Below the pieces are notes generated by a model. It did no database searches. It was not told the DNA's origin and worked only from the letters and a program-made list of their open reading frames with translations. Made by a program: the position numbers and the translations under genes. This document shows positions 23,101 to 38,100 of a stretch of 64,000 bases of DNA, one piece after another (within the stretch, counting starts at the first letter, position 1; each line of letters begins with the position of its first letter). Source of the stretch: Sternotherus odoratus (lineage: Eukaryota; Chordata; Testudines; Kinosternidae); NCBI GenBank assembly GCA_032164245.1, contig JAVMKO010000001.1:75141892-75205891 (forward strand), read 5' to 3'.

Positions 23101-26100
23101 TCGCACATTCAGGCGGATCAGCATGCAGCGTGTCTGGCAGCATGGTAAGGGGGCTAGGGCAGGGGGTTGGATAAGGGGCAGAGAGTCTAGGGGCAGTCGG
23201 GATGGGGAAGGGGAGATGTTGGGAAGAGCGTGGGAGTTCCAGGGGGCCTGTCAGAGTGCAGGGTGTGGCTAGGGGTCAGGGCAGTCAGAAGATAGGGAGC
23301 AGAGGGGTTGGATGGGGGTGGGGTCTTGGGGGGTAATTGGGGGTGGAGGGGTCTCTAGAGGGGGCGGTCAAGGGACAAGGAGCAGGGGGTTTAGGGGGTG
23401 GGGTCTTGGGGGGGCAGTTGGGGCAGGGGGTTTCTGGAGGGAGTAGTCGGGACAAGGAGCGGGGGAGAAGTTGGATGGGTCGGGGGTTCTGAGAGGGGCC
23501 GTCGGGGTGGGAAGTAGGAGGGGGTAGGATAGGGGGCGGGGCCAGGCTGTTTGCGGAGGCACAGCCTTCCCTACCCAGCCCTCCAGACAATTTTGAACCC
23601 CGATGTGGCCCTTGGCCCGAAAAGTGTGCCCATCCCAATTTGTGTCTTGCGAAGTGATCCTTTAAACACCTTGAGGCACAGTTTAGCATCTGGCATCACA
23701 GTTTGTTCCCGTGGAAGCAGCTGTGATGTCACAGAAATTTAGATTGTGACATCACTGAGTGGCTCAGGGAGGAGGAGCAGATGAAAAATGAGATATAGAG
23801 CAAGGACCCTGATACACTATAAAGGCTACCAAGTGAGGAAGGCTCTTTCATGATTAAAGCTTTGAATTAGGAGATTGCTGAGGATAGTCTGGGATTTAGG
23901 TATGCAGAGGGTTAAACATGAAGACATGTAGGGTTGGCAGAATTCAATTTTTATTTTTTAAAATTTTGACAGATAATATCAATGTTTATTTTTAAGCATT
24001 TTTTATTCTTATCAGTTTACATTTTCACAGGTGTGGAAAATTATGGATGGGGGGGGGGAGATCTGACATTAGTGGGGGTCCACCAGTAATTGTTTAATAA
24101 CACTAGATGTTTAGATTGAAAAAGTTAAAGCTTTATAGCTGTTCAAACACAAATTGTCAATATCACACGTCAAAATGCACACAATAAATATCCTTAAATC
24201 CAAACTCGAATAAGGTCCCAAGTAGCATTTTTCTTACTGTGCCTCTTTGTAAATTTCAGTTATCAATGGAAATATTTGTTCATGGGTTTGTGTGTGTGCG
24301 ATGAAATCAGCGCTTATCAACGTATACCAATGAGTTTCTAATCCTTCCAAGCCTAAAGATTTAGTATGATAGCTCCATGGAACCATTTCTCCATGGAATC
24401 ATTTCCCAGAAAGCATTAGAGGAAATTAAGCAAATCCTGGAATTGTTTTTTGCCTCGGGGAACTAAACTGTTGGACTCTGTTTTCTTGTAGCCCCCATGC
24501 TGAGACCTGGTAGATGTGCATGGACCTCACTTTCTCCCTTACACCTCATCCCTTCCAGCCATGTCCATCATCTGAGTAGACACAATACAGACATCCTGTC
24601 TTCTCTCTCACTCTCCTCCCCTTGGGACCCAAAAGCACGGAGCACTTGTTCTTTCTTTCCTTCCCACCAGCCATGCTTGAGTCTCTCTCCCTGCTTCTCT
24701 CCTTAGGAAAAAAGAGCCCGGACCTAGGGGAGTATGACCCCCTCACTCAGGCGGACAGTGATGAGAGTGAAGATGACCTTGTGCTCAACTTGCAGAAGAA
24801 TGGGGGAGTCAAGAACGGGAAGAGCACCCTGGAGGAGGTGCAGGACCCAGACTCAGAAGTGGAGGTCGAGGTGGCAAAGCAGCGGCTGTCAGAGAGTGCC
24901 CCAGATGGGTACCCTGCAGAGGCCACTGGCAGCCTGGAGCAGAAGGCAGCCTCCTCCCTGATGCCTTACCTGCGTACAGCCGTCTTTTTGCTTACCATGG
25001 TTATCTCCATGATTCTGGTGCTGGTGTGCGCCTTTCTCATTCCTTGTCCTCCTAGAGACCTGCATAACACCTGGAACCGCAACCTAGGCCAGGAAGCAGG
25101 TGAGAGACTATAGGAACAGCAGCTGTGTGAGATTAGGAAGGGGTAGTTTATAGGCTGGGTGTGGGGAAAAGACCCACCAAGGAGAGTTTGTTTAGAGCAG
25201 AAAAGCAGCAACTTAATCCTCTTCACCACTGAAGACTCTCTGAGGCCATAAACAGGCATGTGGATGATGAACCCAGCCTTCCTCTGATGCCTATTAAATA
25301 TGGTACATGTCACGGGCAGGTCAGAGATAAATCTGTTGTCCAATAAGGTCTTACTTTCTCCAGTGCCAAAATAGTAGCAGGGTTCTTCTGTCTCTCCTCC
25401 CATGTCACCTCTCTGCCTGGATGGTGTTACCCATTTTGGAATTTGCCCCAGATATAGATGGGCTAGTCCACTTTGGTCCCCATCACTTCCCTATCCAGAG
25501 ATTGCACTCCACAAGCTCCTTCGTTCATGCGGGGTGGGGAGAAGCAGAGACAACCCATGCCTGCCAATAGTTGGGAGGCAGAGTGAGGTCAGCCAACTTT
25601 AGCAGTGTTAATGAGCGTGCTCAGGACAAGCCAAGCAGCAGATCTGGGGGTGAGAGGAACGTGAGGTGTTGCCTGGGGTGGGGAGAAATGGATTTTCCTC
25701 CGTGTCCACAAATTGGCTTAACTAACGTTATTTCCTCTGCATATTTCTCTCCCTGTTAAATCAATAAATCAGTAATCTAAATGTTCTGAGGTCCTTGTCT
25801 CCCCTCAAACAGTCATAGAAGAGCTAGCTAATCTGTGGTATTTTCTAAAGTGCTTCCCCTCTTGAGACAGCAGTGATCAGTGACATGATTCTGTTAGGCC
25901 CCAATGTGATTCTATTCCTTTTCCTTCTTTCCTCCTCCCATTGCTGGGCTCTGAGAAGCCAGTCAGATGTGGTGCCAGATCACTGCAGTGGGTGCAGGTA
26001 ACTTGCCTCTGCTGGTTCCTGAAGGCCCTTACTGGATCTCTGGCTGAGCCCGGTGCTGGAATTGTACCGTGTGGGGAGGGACATAACAGCTGGGGGAACA

Positions 26101-29100
26101 GCGCTGCTTCGGTGGTCTCCTGTGGAATCCATGATGGCTGGTTATTCAGACCCCTTTTTGTTCAGGCTTGTCCTCATCCTCATTGTACAGACTGGGTTTG
26201 ACAGCCATTCTGATAGCAGCTCCTGATTTGCTTTGACTGTCACAGGTGGAGTGCTGTTCCCACTGGAGCTCTCCGACGTGAACGGTGATGGGCTCCCGGA
26301 CATCCTGCTCTCCTTCACAGCCCTGATGAACGCTAGTGTATTGGGTAAGATTTTAACTGCCGACTTCGCTTCGCCAGGGATGCCAGCCTTGATGGCTCTT
26401 TTGTCGGGTTGTTGTTTTTTCTTACTTTCTCCCTGTCAGCCTCTATCCATGGGAGGAGTTCCCCAAACCATCTGCAGAGCTGCCACGCTATCCTCCTTCA
26501 GACCTCTCTGTAAAACAGCTCACTTCTGCTCTGAACGTCCCAGCTGATGTATTGATTGATAGTAGTGATGTTACTGCACCTAACTGTTTAATGTTAAACA
26601 ACCCACTCCCCCTCAGCTGGCTGCTTTTCATTTCTCTGCTTACATTTGCATGGGAACACATGGGATAACCCATCAGAAGTCTAGAAATAACATAGCCTGT
26701 CACTGAGTCCTGCTGGTTTCCTATTGCTCCAAGCTTCCTGTTTCTGGAGATTCCCAGCTGCCATTGTACTGCATCTCCACAGCCTGTCTTCACCTCGTAG
26801 TGACATGAAATCTGTTCCAGGTCCAGAGACACAGTCAAGTAGCGAGGATCCATTATGCTAAAGGGTATTGGCAATATCTGGGGCCTAATTGCAATGATTG
26901 CTGTAATATGAATGCAGATAGGAAGGAATCAGAGAGGTAGCCGTGTTAGTCTGGATCTGCAGAAGTGACAAAAAGTCCTGTGGCACCTTAAAGACTAACT
27001 AAAGTATTGAAGCATAAGCTTTTGTGGTCTAATACCCACAAAGTGGTATCCAACAAAATGGGTATTAGCCCAAGAAAGCTTATGCTTCAATACTTTAGTT
27101 AGTCTTTAAGGTGCCACAGGACTCTTTGTCACTTCTACAGATAGGAAGGAAAATTTCCCTCCCACAGGGCATAGTTCTGCATAAGTAAGGCCCCATATAG
27201 TCCATTATAAGTGAGATGTAAATTCCAAAGCAGGCTTCCTGGAGTCCAAGGAATTCTGGGGCAGCAGATAGAAAATCTAATGGCAGATTCATTACAATTA
27301 AAATAGTGATTGTACTGAATTAAATATGAAAATAAGTCATTCAATCTTGTGGTATTCCCCATGTTCTTTATTTTACACTGTTCTCACATTTCCAGTTTTC
27401 AACACAAAGCAGATTTTTATACTGGCCTCGACATTAACTGCCCTGTAGATGCTGTTAGGGAGAAGCTGGAAGTTTTTCCATCTGGATAAGACCCATGTGG
27501 GGCTCTTAGCACCTTGGAAGATCTGGACTTTGTTTGGGGTTGTGACATAAGCACATTAGCTGGATGTTCCTGCTAAAATGATCAAAAGTATGTCTGATGT
27601 TAAGCTGAGATTAAATTTATCATCATTAGGCATCAAAGTCAACATTTGATTAAAATATATTTGGGTACTTCATGCTCCATTTAGCTATTATTTTGTGTTG
27701 TCAGCAGACAGCACTGTTTGACATTGATTGCATGCTTTCAAGGTGTTTTTCACAACAGTGAAGGCTAGAAACATAGGTTTGGGGGTTTTTTACACCAAAA
27801 AAGAAAAAAAACTTAGATTATGGAGCAAAATTCAGCTGCCACAGAATCACAGAACATACAGGACCCTGTGCATAACTAGTCAGGTTCCTAATACAAGGGT
27901 AATTGCAACTTCTAAACATTAACCATTGGCCAGCAGAAGAATAAGCATTAAAAAGAACAATAGTCTAGTCTGGTGTGACAGCAGTTAGGGTGATGAATTG
28001 AGTGCCCAATAGTCACTCAGGTAGGGCAAATATTATGTTCCTTTGCCAGCCAAGAAGAGAAATGTATCTTCAGGTATTTCTGTGGACAGTTACTGCCAGT
28101 TCCATTCCTGTGAGCTAGCAAGGGACTGAAATAACCAAACTCATGGCATTCTTGTGGATGTAACTACTTGAATCTTTTCCACTTGGAGACAGCACAGAGC
28201 AGCAGCATAACTGAACGACGTGGTCCCCTGAGGTCACTTTGCCTTGTGTCTGTCCTTTGATTGCAAGGGACCTCACTGCCCCTCTTGTGTGTCTGCAGGT
28301 GTTTCTAGGCCATCGGTAACTGTCATGGCACTTTCGGGTATGAACGGCAGCACCCTCTGGTCCAGCCACATTCCAGAAGAGACTCGGAGTGTGCAGTGTA
28401 AAGGACTGACCCTCACAGCCCCAGCTGAGCCTGTCTGCCTTGTGACGGGAACATCCAAGTTCCTCAGCCTTCTCCATGCCTCCTCAGGTAGTTCCAGGCA
28501 CGACTATGCGGATGAACTGATCACCTGGAATAATTCACCACCATGGTAGCAACATAGGAACAAGTTCATAGCTCAAAGAAAACTGCCGAGTAATACAGAA
28601 GATGATCTAATCCAGGGGTTCTCAAATCGTGGGTCAGGACCCCAAACTGGGTCATGACCCCATTTTAATGGCATTGCCAGGGCTGGCTTAGACTTGCTCG
28701 GGCCTGGGGCTAAAGCCAAAGCCTGTGCCCCACTGCCTAGGACCCAAGCCCAAGCCCTGGGCAGTGGGGTTTAGGTTACAAACCCCCTGCCTGGGGCTCA
28801 ATCCTTTGGACTTTGCCTTTGCCCCCTTCTCCACCAGGGGTGGTGGGGCTCCAGCTTTGGCTTCACCTCTCCGCCTACCCTGTTGGAAATTTAACTGTGA
28901 CAGATTTCCATTTCCAAAATCTGTCCCTCCAACTGTGCGTTCCCATCTGTTCCGTTCCCCGGGAGTGTCTGCAGAGCTGTGACATCAGCAATCAGGCTTT
29001 ACCACTGGCCAGCTAGGGCAGCTGGTGTCCTGCAAAACCGCTCTCTTATTTAGGATCTGATTCTGACAGTTGAACCCCGAAAGAGTCACAGATAAAGACG

Positions 29101-32100
29101 GCAGAACACTAATGAAACAAAGCACTGGTCGGCTGTGACTCAAGAGCAGTTCAGTGGAATGGGGAGGAAAGAATTCCACTTTCCAGTGTGTGTGAATTCC
29201 ACAGCCATCTGCTCTCGGTTGGGTTTGTTACTCATGTTGTGGGGCAGAAGTGCCTTCCCTCCCTTCCTCCTTCAGAAAGGTTTACTTGGACTCCCTGGGG
29301 ATTCTCATGGATTCTGCTGCAGGGCTCAGATGTTCTTTCCTCCTATAGGGAAAACCATCTGGACACTGAACCCAGCTCACCTGCCAAGCGGGACCCTGGC
29401 CGCACCAGCCGTCCTGTTGCCAGATTTGGATGGGGATAAGATTGGAGATCTGGTGGTTCTGGCCATCGGAGAGACCCAGGTATGATACATCCCCACCAGA
29501 ACTCTGAATGGGCCTGAGTCTTTGGAGGGGGAGCAGGGATATGGTCTAAAGAGAGTATAGTAGGGGAATGGGACAAATTCCTTCACCCAAGTAGTTTCCT
29601 TACCTCAGATTCCCCTTAGTTACAAACTTGGCTTCCTTCTCTTGCTCTGGTGAACAGGATCAAGTAGTAATTACACTGTCTGTATCTTTTATCAGCTGAC
29701 AAATGAATGTCGTTGTTGAATTAATCATTGCCCACCGGCTGAGACATGAGAATCACTCTCTTTCTCCTGTGCGTTCCCCTTTAGCAGTTACTGCTTTTCT
29801 TTTTAAAGAGTTTTTGTAGCACTAGTGAAAGTTGACAGGTTGACAGCCCAGTGATGTGCTTTGTTTAGCTATAGAAGAGACATCCTTGTCTGGCAGTCAT
29901 GGTGCAAACTTCCCTTGTGCTGCTCCGTGCCCAGTGACTTACAAGGTACTGCCTTTAAAGTTGAACTCCTGAGGGAGTTCAGGCTCCAAAGTCCACCCAT
30001 TCACTGGCCCTTCTGCTACTCACAAGGGTGCCTAGCGTGTTCGGGGGGGTTGTGACAAGGACATCTTAACACAAGGAAGTAGACCAAGACTGCTAGCTCA
30101 CACAGGAAACCAAACAGAGGAGGTGGGAGGGAAAGAGAAAGATGCCAAATGATTTGTCACTCAATACATGCTGCTGTGTGGAGAGGGAATGGCAGAGCTT
30201 TTCCTTCTGGGGCAGAGAGGCTGCCTGCTGTGTGAGTCAACTCCCAGAAGTCCCTGCATCTCTCTCACCTTTGCAGCCAGACCTGTGCTTTATCCTGGTA
30301 TCGGGGAGGACGGGAAACCCTCTGGGTGGGCCCGTGAAGTACAGCATCAATGGAGAAGGAAAACTGATCGGCCCCCAAGCCCACGTTACCAGTCGAGGAG
30401 CCATCTATATCCTGTTTGGCTTTGGTAAGATGGGCCACTGGCCTCTGCCACTTCCATTTGATCTCTTTTCTAGGGCACTTTAAAGCTGGGATCACTGTGA
30501 GCTCTTCCAGGATGTTCCTATCATGCCTTCCACTGGCAGAGGCTCAGATTGGAGCTTCCCCCACTAGTGTAGGAAATGCTGCAGGAACAGTGATACCTGC
30601 TTGGAGCTCCTAGGAGCGGCTTGGAGTTCCCTAAAGCCATTGATGCTCCTACACCTCTTCCTACATTATGTCCTGCTGGGAGAGGCCAAGACTCTCCTCC
30701 TGCTTTTGTTTGATCACTGTCCACCTGCAAGTGGTTCCAGCCTCTTGTGCTCTCTGGACTTGTCATCCAAGAAGTCAGAATCTCAATCTTTGCTCTCCCT
30801 CATGTATCTGCTAGGTAATGTCCAAGCAGTCGCCCTGAGGGATCTCTTTGCCCAAGCCAGAAACCGTGACAGCTTCCCTCCTGTGCTGCAGCGGGAGGAG
30901 CCGGAGTGGGAGAAGCGCAGATCCATCAACTTATCGGAGCTCATTGACATTTACAGGTGGGTTGTGGTCTCACTGTTCACGCTAAGCTGGTGTTCTGCCC
31001 GGGCACTGTTGGGAGTTCCCCTTCCACTTGAATGTCTCTGTCCATCAGAGTTGCCTAGGCAACGTCTGTTACATCAAGAACTCCAGTTCCCTCCCTGTTC
31101 CAGTGATTGTAGTGGGCAAATGCCATGGGTTATAAAGGGAGCCCTTGTTCTCCTTGCCGCCTCCCTTTCAGCCTGCACAGGGGAGAAAAGATGTCTTTCT
31201 AAATAATTAACAATCCAAGTTAGCAGCTCTGTCTGTGTACCGCAGAGTTGGCCAGGGTTGTTGTAGCTCCTGGGTGTCCCTTATTCTCCACACAATGCTG
31301 AGCAGAGCCTGGGAAATCTTTTAGTGTGGCTGTGAACAAGGAGAAAGCAGCAGGCCCCAGTTTAGATAGGCACTGAAGTGAGGATTCAATCACAGGAAAA
31401 AACCTAGACCCCCCCTATCTCTGTGGATTAGACTCTCACATATTCAAAGGCTTAGATCCTGGCATTGACTGTTTTTATTTCAATAAGTAAATAAAACCTG
31501 GGAAGCCCAATTGCCTCATGTCATCTTTCTGCCTCTCCCAGCGGGGGTGTTGAGTTCCTGCAGATGGTGATGGCTTCGGATACCAACTGCAGTGACCTCC
31601 TCATCACCACAAAACACAGCCTGACTCTGCTGCAAGGAGAGGACCTGGAGCCTCGCTGGACCTTGGAGCTGCAGGGCATTCACAAGTTAGTCACCTTTCT
31701 GTTTTTTCTGTGTCTCCTTTTTCTGTTTCTCTCCTCCAGGCACACACCCACCTGTGGGCATCATCTGGAATTCTCCCCCAAGCTTGCAGGGATACCAGGG
31801 AGCTGGAGTCATGTGCGTGTCGGTATGTTAGTGCTGTGAGGAGGGGAGAATGGGAGAGGGAAGGAATGAAAGAAAGGGACAGACGGAATAGTCAACATAC
31901 TAGATTCAAAGAGTGACATCCATCTTAGTATGCTGAAAGAAAGAAATTCATCCCTGTGCAGGCAGCCAGCATGTGGTCTATGCAGCACTTAAGCCCCTCA
32001 AGATGATGGTGCATATATACTGTGCTGGCCTTCTGTACAAGGGTAGATTTCACTCAAAGATCTTAAGGGAGTTGCAAAATCTCCTGGGACAATAACAACA

Positions 32101-35100
32101 GGTGATTTCCTCAGCAACCCCAGTATTAACCGGTTGAATGTACACCTGGGCATAGTTGACAGAAGTAATTTGTTGACAGCATAAACAATAAACTTGTTTT
32201 GGGACCTACAAAGGTGGAAATAACTGTGAACTTAGTGTTAACTAACAAGTACGAATTTATGTGGGAGGCAAGCGTAGAATCTTCATTAATCAGTAGTGAT
32301 CACTCTACAGTTGGGTGTGATGTCCTAATAGATGGCAGTACGTCTACGAGGACACAGTGATTATTTTGGAAAGAGTAGATTGCAAAACATATGCAGTAAA
32401 ATGGTGAAGAGGAAGTGAAAGATAAAGGTGGAAACATATTTAGATCATGAAACCATCCTGCAGCGTGTACAGGACCACTGTGTTAATGGCCCAGGTTGGC
32501 TGTTTTTTCTCAGTGGGTAGATACAAAGAGTTAAAAGGGGGATAAAACAGGCATAGTAAAGTAGAGAAGGGGATGAATTTATTAGGGCTAAAAGAATATT
32601 ATTTAACGAATGGGTGGGTAAAATTCTGTGGCCTGCGTTGCCAGAGGTCAGACTAGATGATCATAATGGCCCCTTCTGATCTTAAAGTCCGAGTCTATGA
32701 GTCTATAAATGAAAACTCTGGTTAAATAACATAACACAAAGTACAAACTCTGCCAGGAAGTGTCACACATGAAAGAGCAGGAGGAATGGTGTGTCAGACA
32801 CACAATAACTAAACCCAGCAACTATTCCTGAAGGCTAAAATTTTTTGGAAAGGGGAACAAAGGAGGATTCTGGGGGTAACAAGCTGGGAAGCCTCACTTC
32901 ACTACTGGAGATAGTGATGGAAATTCTCAAGTCTTGTCTTCATTGGAGATTGTCTCCAATTACAGCTGCCAGTATAGCCATACCAGCACAGACACATAGT
33001 GGGGACAGGCTACATTGCAGTTTCCAAATGTGCAGCTTATGCATCCCAGGTTCAATCAGGGACAAACGCCACAGTTTATAGGGCTTTGCTCATTTACACT
33101 AGGGTTTTTATACCAGTGCAGCTACACTGGTGGCTAGAATCTGCACAACCCCCCAGCATAGACAAGGCCTTAGGACAGAATAGTAAAACACTCGGATAAA
33201 TGTCACTCTGTAGAGTCAGACCCACACAGCTCTGTTAGGGAAAATCTTGCCCTTTTAGAAAAAAGTATCAAAATACAATCAGTGATAAGGGTGACCTGGT
33301 CGATATAATTTTACTGGATTTTCAAACAGCTTTTGATAAGATCCTTTAAGACCATAAAGGAGAATCAGTAGCCAGAAGGCAAGGGACAAAGTCTGGTGGA
33401 CTAGAAATTGGTTAAAGAATTGAAAATCGTGTTGTAAATGGATGATTTTCAGAGGAGAGACGGTTTAATAGTAGGCTATCCCAATAATTAGTGTGGTGAC
33501 AGAATTGGTTTGTTACACTGCTGATTTGGAAGAGGAAGTTGATGTCGACTGATGGATAGCATCTAAAGTATGTTTTCAGTTTGGGGGAAAACTCCAGATG
33601 AATCAAACCCAAGGGAAATCAGGACTCTTGATGGCAGAGGAAATTCACCTTAAATAAATGTAAAGTAACATGCACAGGCAAAAAGTAGCCTCCACTTCTT
33701 GTTTATGCCAATGTACTTTGAAGATACAGGATTCTCCAAGGTAAATGACTTGGGAAACATTGATGTTAGTTTAAAGATATCTGCCACTGGGTTCAGAGGC
33801 AATGAAAAAGCGAATGGCATCCTTGGTGCACTACATAGGGGATGAGAAAATACAGAACATACAGTGGTGATATTGTATTGAAGTATTGTCTGCCCTTATT
33901 TGGAGCATTGTGTCCAGCTCTGTCCACATTAAGAAACTCAGATTCAAAGATCCAGAGAGGCAAGCAAGATGGTTAGAAAATTCAGGACTTTACATATGAT
34001 GCAAGAGATCCAAATCTAGGATTATATAGCATAGAAGGAGAAGAGTGAGAGGGGACTTGAGCTGAACTATTAAAGATTAAGAAGGGTTTAGTCAAAACTG
34101 GTTCATAATAAATTTAAAAGGACTAATGTGATAAAATTAATCGGAGGTGTATTTATAACCTGTACTGCCTCACACATCATATAATCAGTCTGTGAAACTT
34201 ACTACTGCAGGTGGTTAGGCAGTCAAAAACAGTTGATGGATTTTAGAAGGTCTGGATAATTTTATTACTGCTAATACAAATGTGTAGTTGTGCATGCTAA
34301 GGAAAGGGTAATAAACTGTCAGGGTGCATAATGACAAACTGATTACCATACGACTCAGCCAGGAATTTCCCTCTGCGTTTATGGCACTGAAAAATTGCTT
34401 AGGAGCACTGTGGTTATTTTTCCCTCCTCTGATGTATCGGTGAATGGTTGCTGCCAGTCAAGGACTATGCTTAGTGGATTAAAGCCTGATCTGGTTTGGC
34501 AAATCCTGTGTTAATAGAAGTGGAATGAGTGTCAATCAGGGGATGATTACCTAAAAGCGGGTGCACTGTCTCATTTAATTTTCCATGCTTTTCCGATCAC
34601 TGTTACTTTCTCAATAATTTACAGCCAGCCTGCCCCTGGCTACTTCAATACCGACCAAACCCTGGACTTCATGGTGCAGGCTCAGAGCAGCGACAAAGTG
34701 AAAAAGGTAAATCCTGGGGAAGCTAACGCTTGGGGAGGACTGTGATGGGACAGGAAAGAGGGTAGGGCATGTGTTAGCTGTAAGGTTCCAAATCTCTTCC
34801 CATTTCCATGGCCGATGGTGCTCATGCTGTGTCCCCCTCTCTGTTTTCAGATGCTGGTGGTGGATGGTAAATCAGGCCTCCCGGTTTGGAGCTATGATCT
34901 CCCGTGTCACATGCAGGAATCTGACGCACTGTCAGTGATGACTTTGGAGAGGAAATCTGTTTTTCTCTTCTGGGCTGACGAAGTGAAACCTGCATTACAA
35001 AACTTGGTAAGCGAGAGCCCTGTTCCCACTTGGAAGCTTTGTGCCTGAGGAGTATTCAGTCTCTCCCCTTTCTCTTTTTTTTTAAATCAGTTACAATGTT

Positions 35101-38100
35101 ACTGAATGTAAAACCTTCCATTTGGGATGGGTGGTGAGATGGGGGTGGTCTCTTGATTCTAAATTCTGAAGTGTGTGTGTACACACATACACACAATCTG
35201 TTTTTAAATCTACTAGATTATTAACATTTTTCCTTAAATAGCTGCCATTTTTATAGGCTCCACATAAATGTGAGCTTGATGTGGAATGCAATCAAGACAC
35301 CTCACGTATTCGTTTTTGACATGGGAGACAAGGTGAGAATAAAGTGTATGTAGGCCAAGAGGGAGAACAGAAGTGAAGGAAATGCATTTTAGATGACATT
35401 ACGCACACCCACATCTACACAAGGAGGAATAACATAATGAAATCTTCCGCCTGTCTAAGGTCCGGTAAAGTCAACCATCACCATGGTATCTGAGGGAAGG
35501 GAGAGAATAAGTGTACAGTAACTCCTCGCTTAATGTTGTAGTTACGATCCTGAAAAATGCAACTTTAAGCAAAACAATGTTAAGCTAATCCAATTTCTCC
35601 ATAAGAATTAATGTAAATGAGGGGGTTAGTTTCCAGGGAAATTTTTTTCACCAGACAAAAAAACTATATATACCCACACAGTATATGTTTTACACAAAGA
35701 ATTTAATACTATACATAGTGATGATGATTGTGAAGCTTGGTTGAGGTGAAGTTAGAGGGTAGGATGCTTCCCAGGGAATACCTTACTGAGAAATGACAAA
35801 TTAGCTTTTGGCTGAGCCCTGAAGGGTTAGCACATTGCTGTTAATGTAGCCTCACACTCTACAAGGCAGCATGGCAAATAGAGAAAGAGACACACGTGTG
35901 TGATAGAGAGATGTACATTGCCCCCTTAAATATGCTGAGCCCACTCTTAAGTACGTTGTCTTTTTACGTGGATCGGGAAGTTGAGACAGCAGCTGTTGCC
36001 CCAAGCTCTCTCTGTCTCTCTCCCTCTATGTTCCGAGCCTGCTCTACATGGAGAAGGAGTAAGTGGGGTGCAGGAGCAGGGGAGAGAGGAACACCCGGAC
36101 ATTAGTCCCTCCTTTCTTCCCCCCCCCCCCCCCCACATCAAGCAGGAGGCTCCCGGGAGCAGCTCCAAGGCAGAGGGCAGGAGCAGCACATGGCAGTGTG
36201 GGAAGGGACAGCTGAACTGCTGGCAGTTGATAGCCTGCTGGGCTGATGCTTCACAGGGAACTTATGGGAGCGGAGAGCTGATAGGGGGGCTGCCGATCCA
36301 CCCTGGCTCCAAGCCCCTCACCAGCTAGCTCCAACGGGCTGCTCTTCCTGCAAGCAGTGAACAAAGCAGACAGTTTCTAAATGACTTTATAAGGGTGCAT
36401 TGCACAACTTTAAACAAATATGTTCTCTAATTGATTAGCAATTTAACATTGAAACAATGTTAACCGGGACGACTTTAAGTGAGGAGTTCCTGTACAAGGC
36501 CTTCAAGCCATCTGCCTAATTCTGCAGTGACGGTCAATAGCAGTTGATAATCAGAGAGGTAGCCGTGTTAGTCTGGAATAGCAGAGGTAGCAAAGAGTCC
36601 TGTGGCACCTTAAAGACTAACTAAAGTTTTCAAGCATAAGCTTTCGTGGGCTGACTGCTTGCATCCGACGAAGTGGGTATTAGCCCACGAAAGCTTATGC
36701 TTGAAAACTTTAGTTAGTCTTTAAGGTGCCACAGGACTCTTTGTTACAATAGCAGTTGAGGCTCACCCCTTAGTGGTTGTAGCTAATGGCTGCAGTGCTT
36801 GCTGTAGATCTAGGACAGGGGTCGGCAACCCGCGGCTCCGGAGCCGCATGCGGCTCTTTCATCCCTCCGATGCGGCTCCCTGTGTGTTCTAATTTTAACC
36901 GGCCCGCAGACTGTTTTCTATGCGGCCCGCCAGCACTGTCCAATCAGTGCGCGGAGCCGCAGCCGAAAGAGAGGGGCGGGGTCAATAAGAGGCGAGCGGC
37001 GGGGGGGGGAGAAGAACGGAGGCGGAGCCGGGGCCGGGGCACGAGGCGAGGCGGAGCCGGCGGAGAAGTGCGCGTCGGGCCGGGGCCGGGGCAGGAGGCG
37101 AAGCGCGGCGGAGCCGGCGGATAAGAGCGAGCCGGGGCCGGGGCACGAGGCAAGGCAAGGCAAGCTGGGGGAGGGGGGGGTGAAAGCACGGCCGGGGGGG
37201 GGGAGGAAGAAGAGCGAGAGCACGGCTGGAGGGGAGGGGGAGGGAAGAAGAGCGAGAGCACGGCTGGAGGGGAGGAGGAGGGAAGAAGAGGGTGGGGGAG
37301 GGAAGAAGGGGGAGGGAAGAAGAGAGTGTTATTTCATTTTAAATGTCAAAAGGGTTTTGTGGCTCCCAGTGTTTTCTTTACTGTGGGAAACGGGTCCAAA
37401 TGGCTCTTTGAGTGGTAAAGGTTGCAGACCCCTGGTCTAGGGGAGAAAGCAGTGAGAGAGCTCCCTGGGATGCTGCACAAGCCTCACCTAGACTGAGTGT
37501 CACTGGGACAGTGTCAATGGGCTCCTAAAAATACAGTGTTCCTAAGCCCAGAGCTCTTTTATTTGGAAGTGTGTGGGCGGGAGGGGCGGGGGCGGGGGGG
37601 GGGGGGCGGTGTGAACGTTCACCTAATCACCTAGCTTCCATAATCACTTAAACTAGCATTCCACAGCTTGGTGAGCAGGCTGCTAGCTGGTCTAGGAGAG
37701 AAGAGAGCTGTGTGGAAGGGAGAACTAGTAGAGTCAAAAAAAGCTGCATGATGTTGGATCAAAACCACAGCCGTCACTTGCACCTGTGACAGTTCTTCAT
37801 GTAGACAGCCCCATGAAGAGCTCGCATGAATGAGCAGCCTGCCAAGCCGAGCCCCCCTCTTTTGCTTTTCAACATGCTTGCAAGAGCAGGCGCAGCCTGG
37901 CACTACGAAGCCACCAATGGAGGGCAACACCCAGGAGAATGTAGCTTTCCAGATGGAGGGAGGAAAAGAACAAGAGCAAAAAGAATTTTAAAAATGTAAA
38001 GCAAAAAATAGACGGAAAACAAGAAAGAGGAAAAAAGAGCAGAGAGAGTGAAGGAAAGGAACATGAAATGTGCCAGGGCGTGGCGTGAAAGGACATAGGT

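Larger units (their letters stand above)
31686..34624 (+). other. FAM234B intron 8, made largely of old CR1 and MITE sequence
   Basis: It contains the CR1 3' end at about 32480-32708, a MITE at about 32929-33170 and a degraded CR1-like segment at about 33280-34510. The first 0.8 kb is not recognised. Confidence 0.55.
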
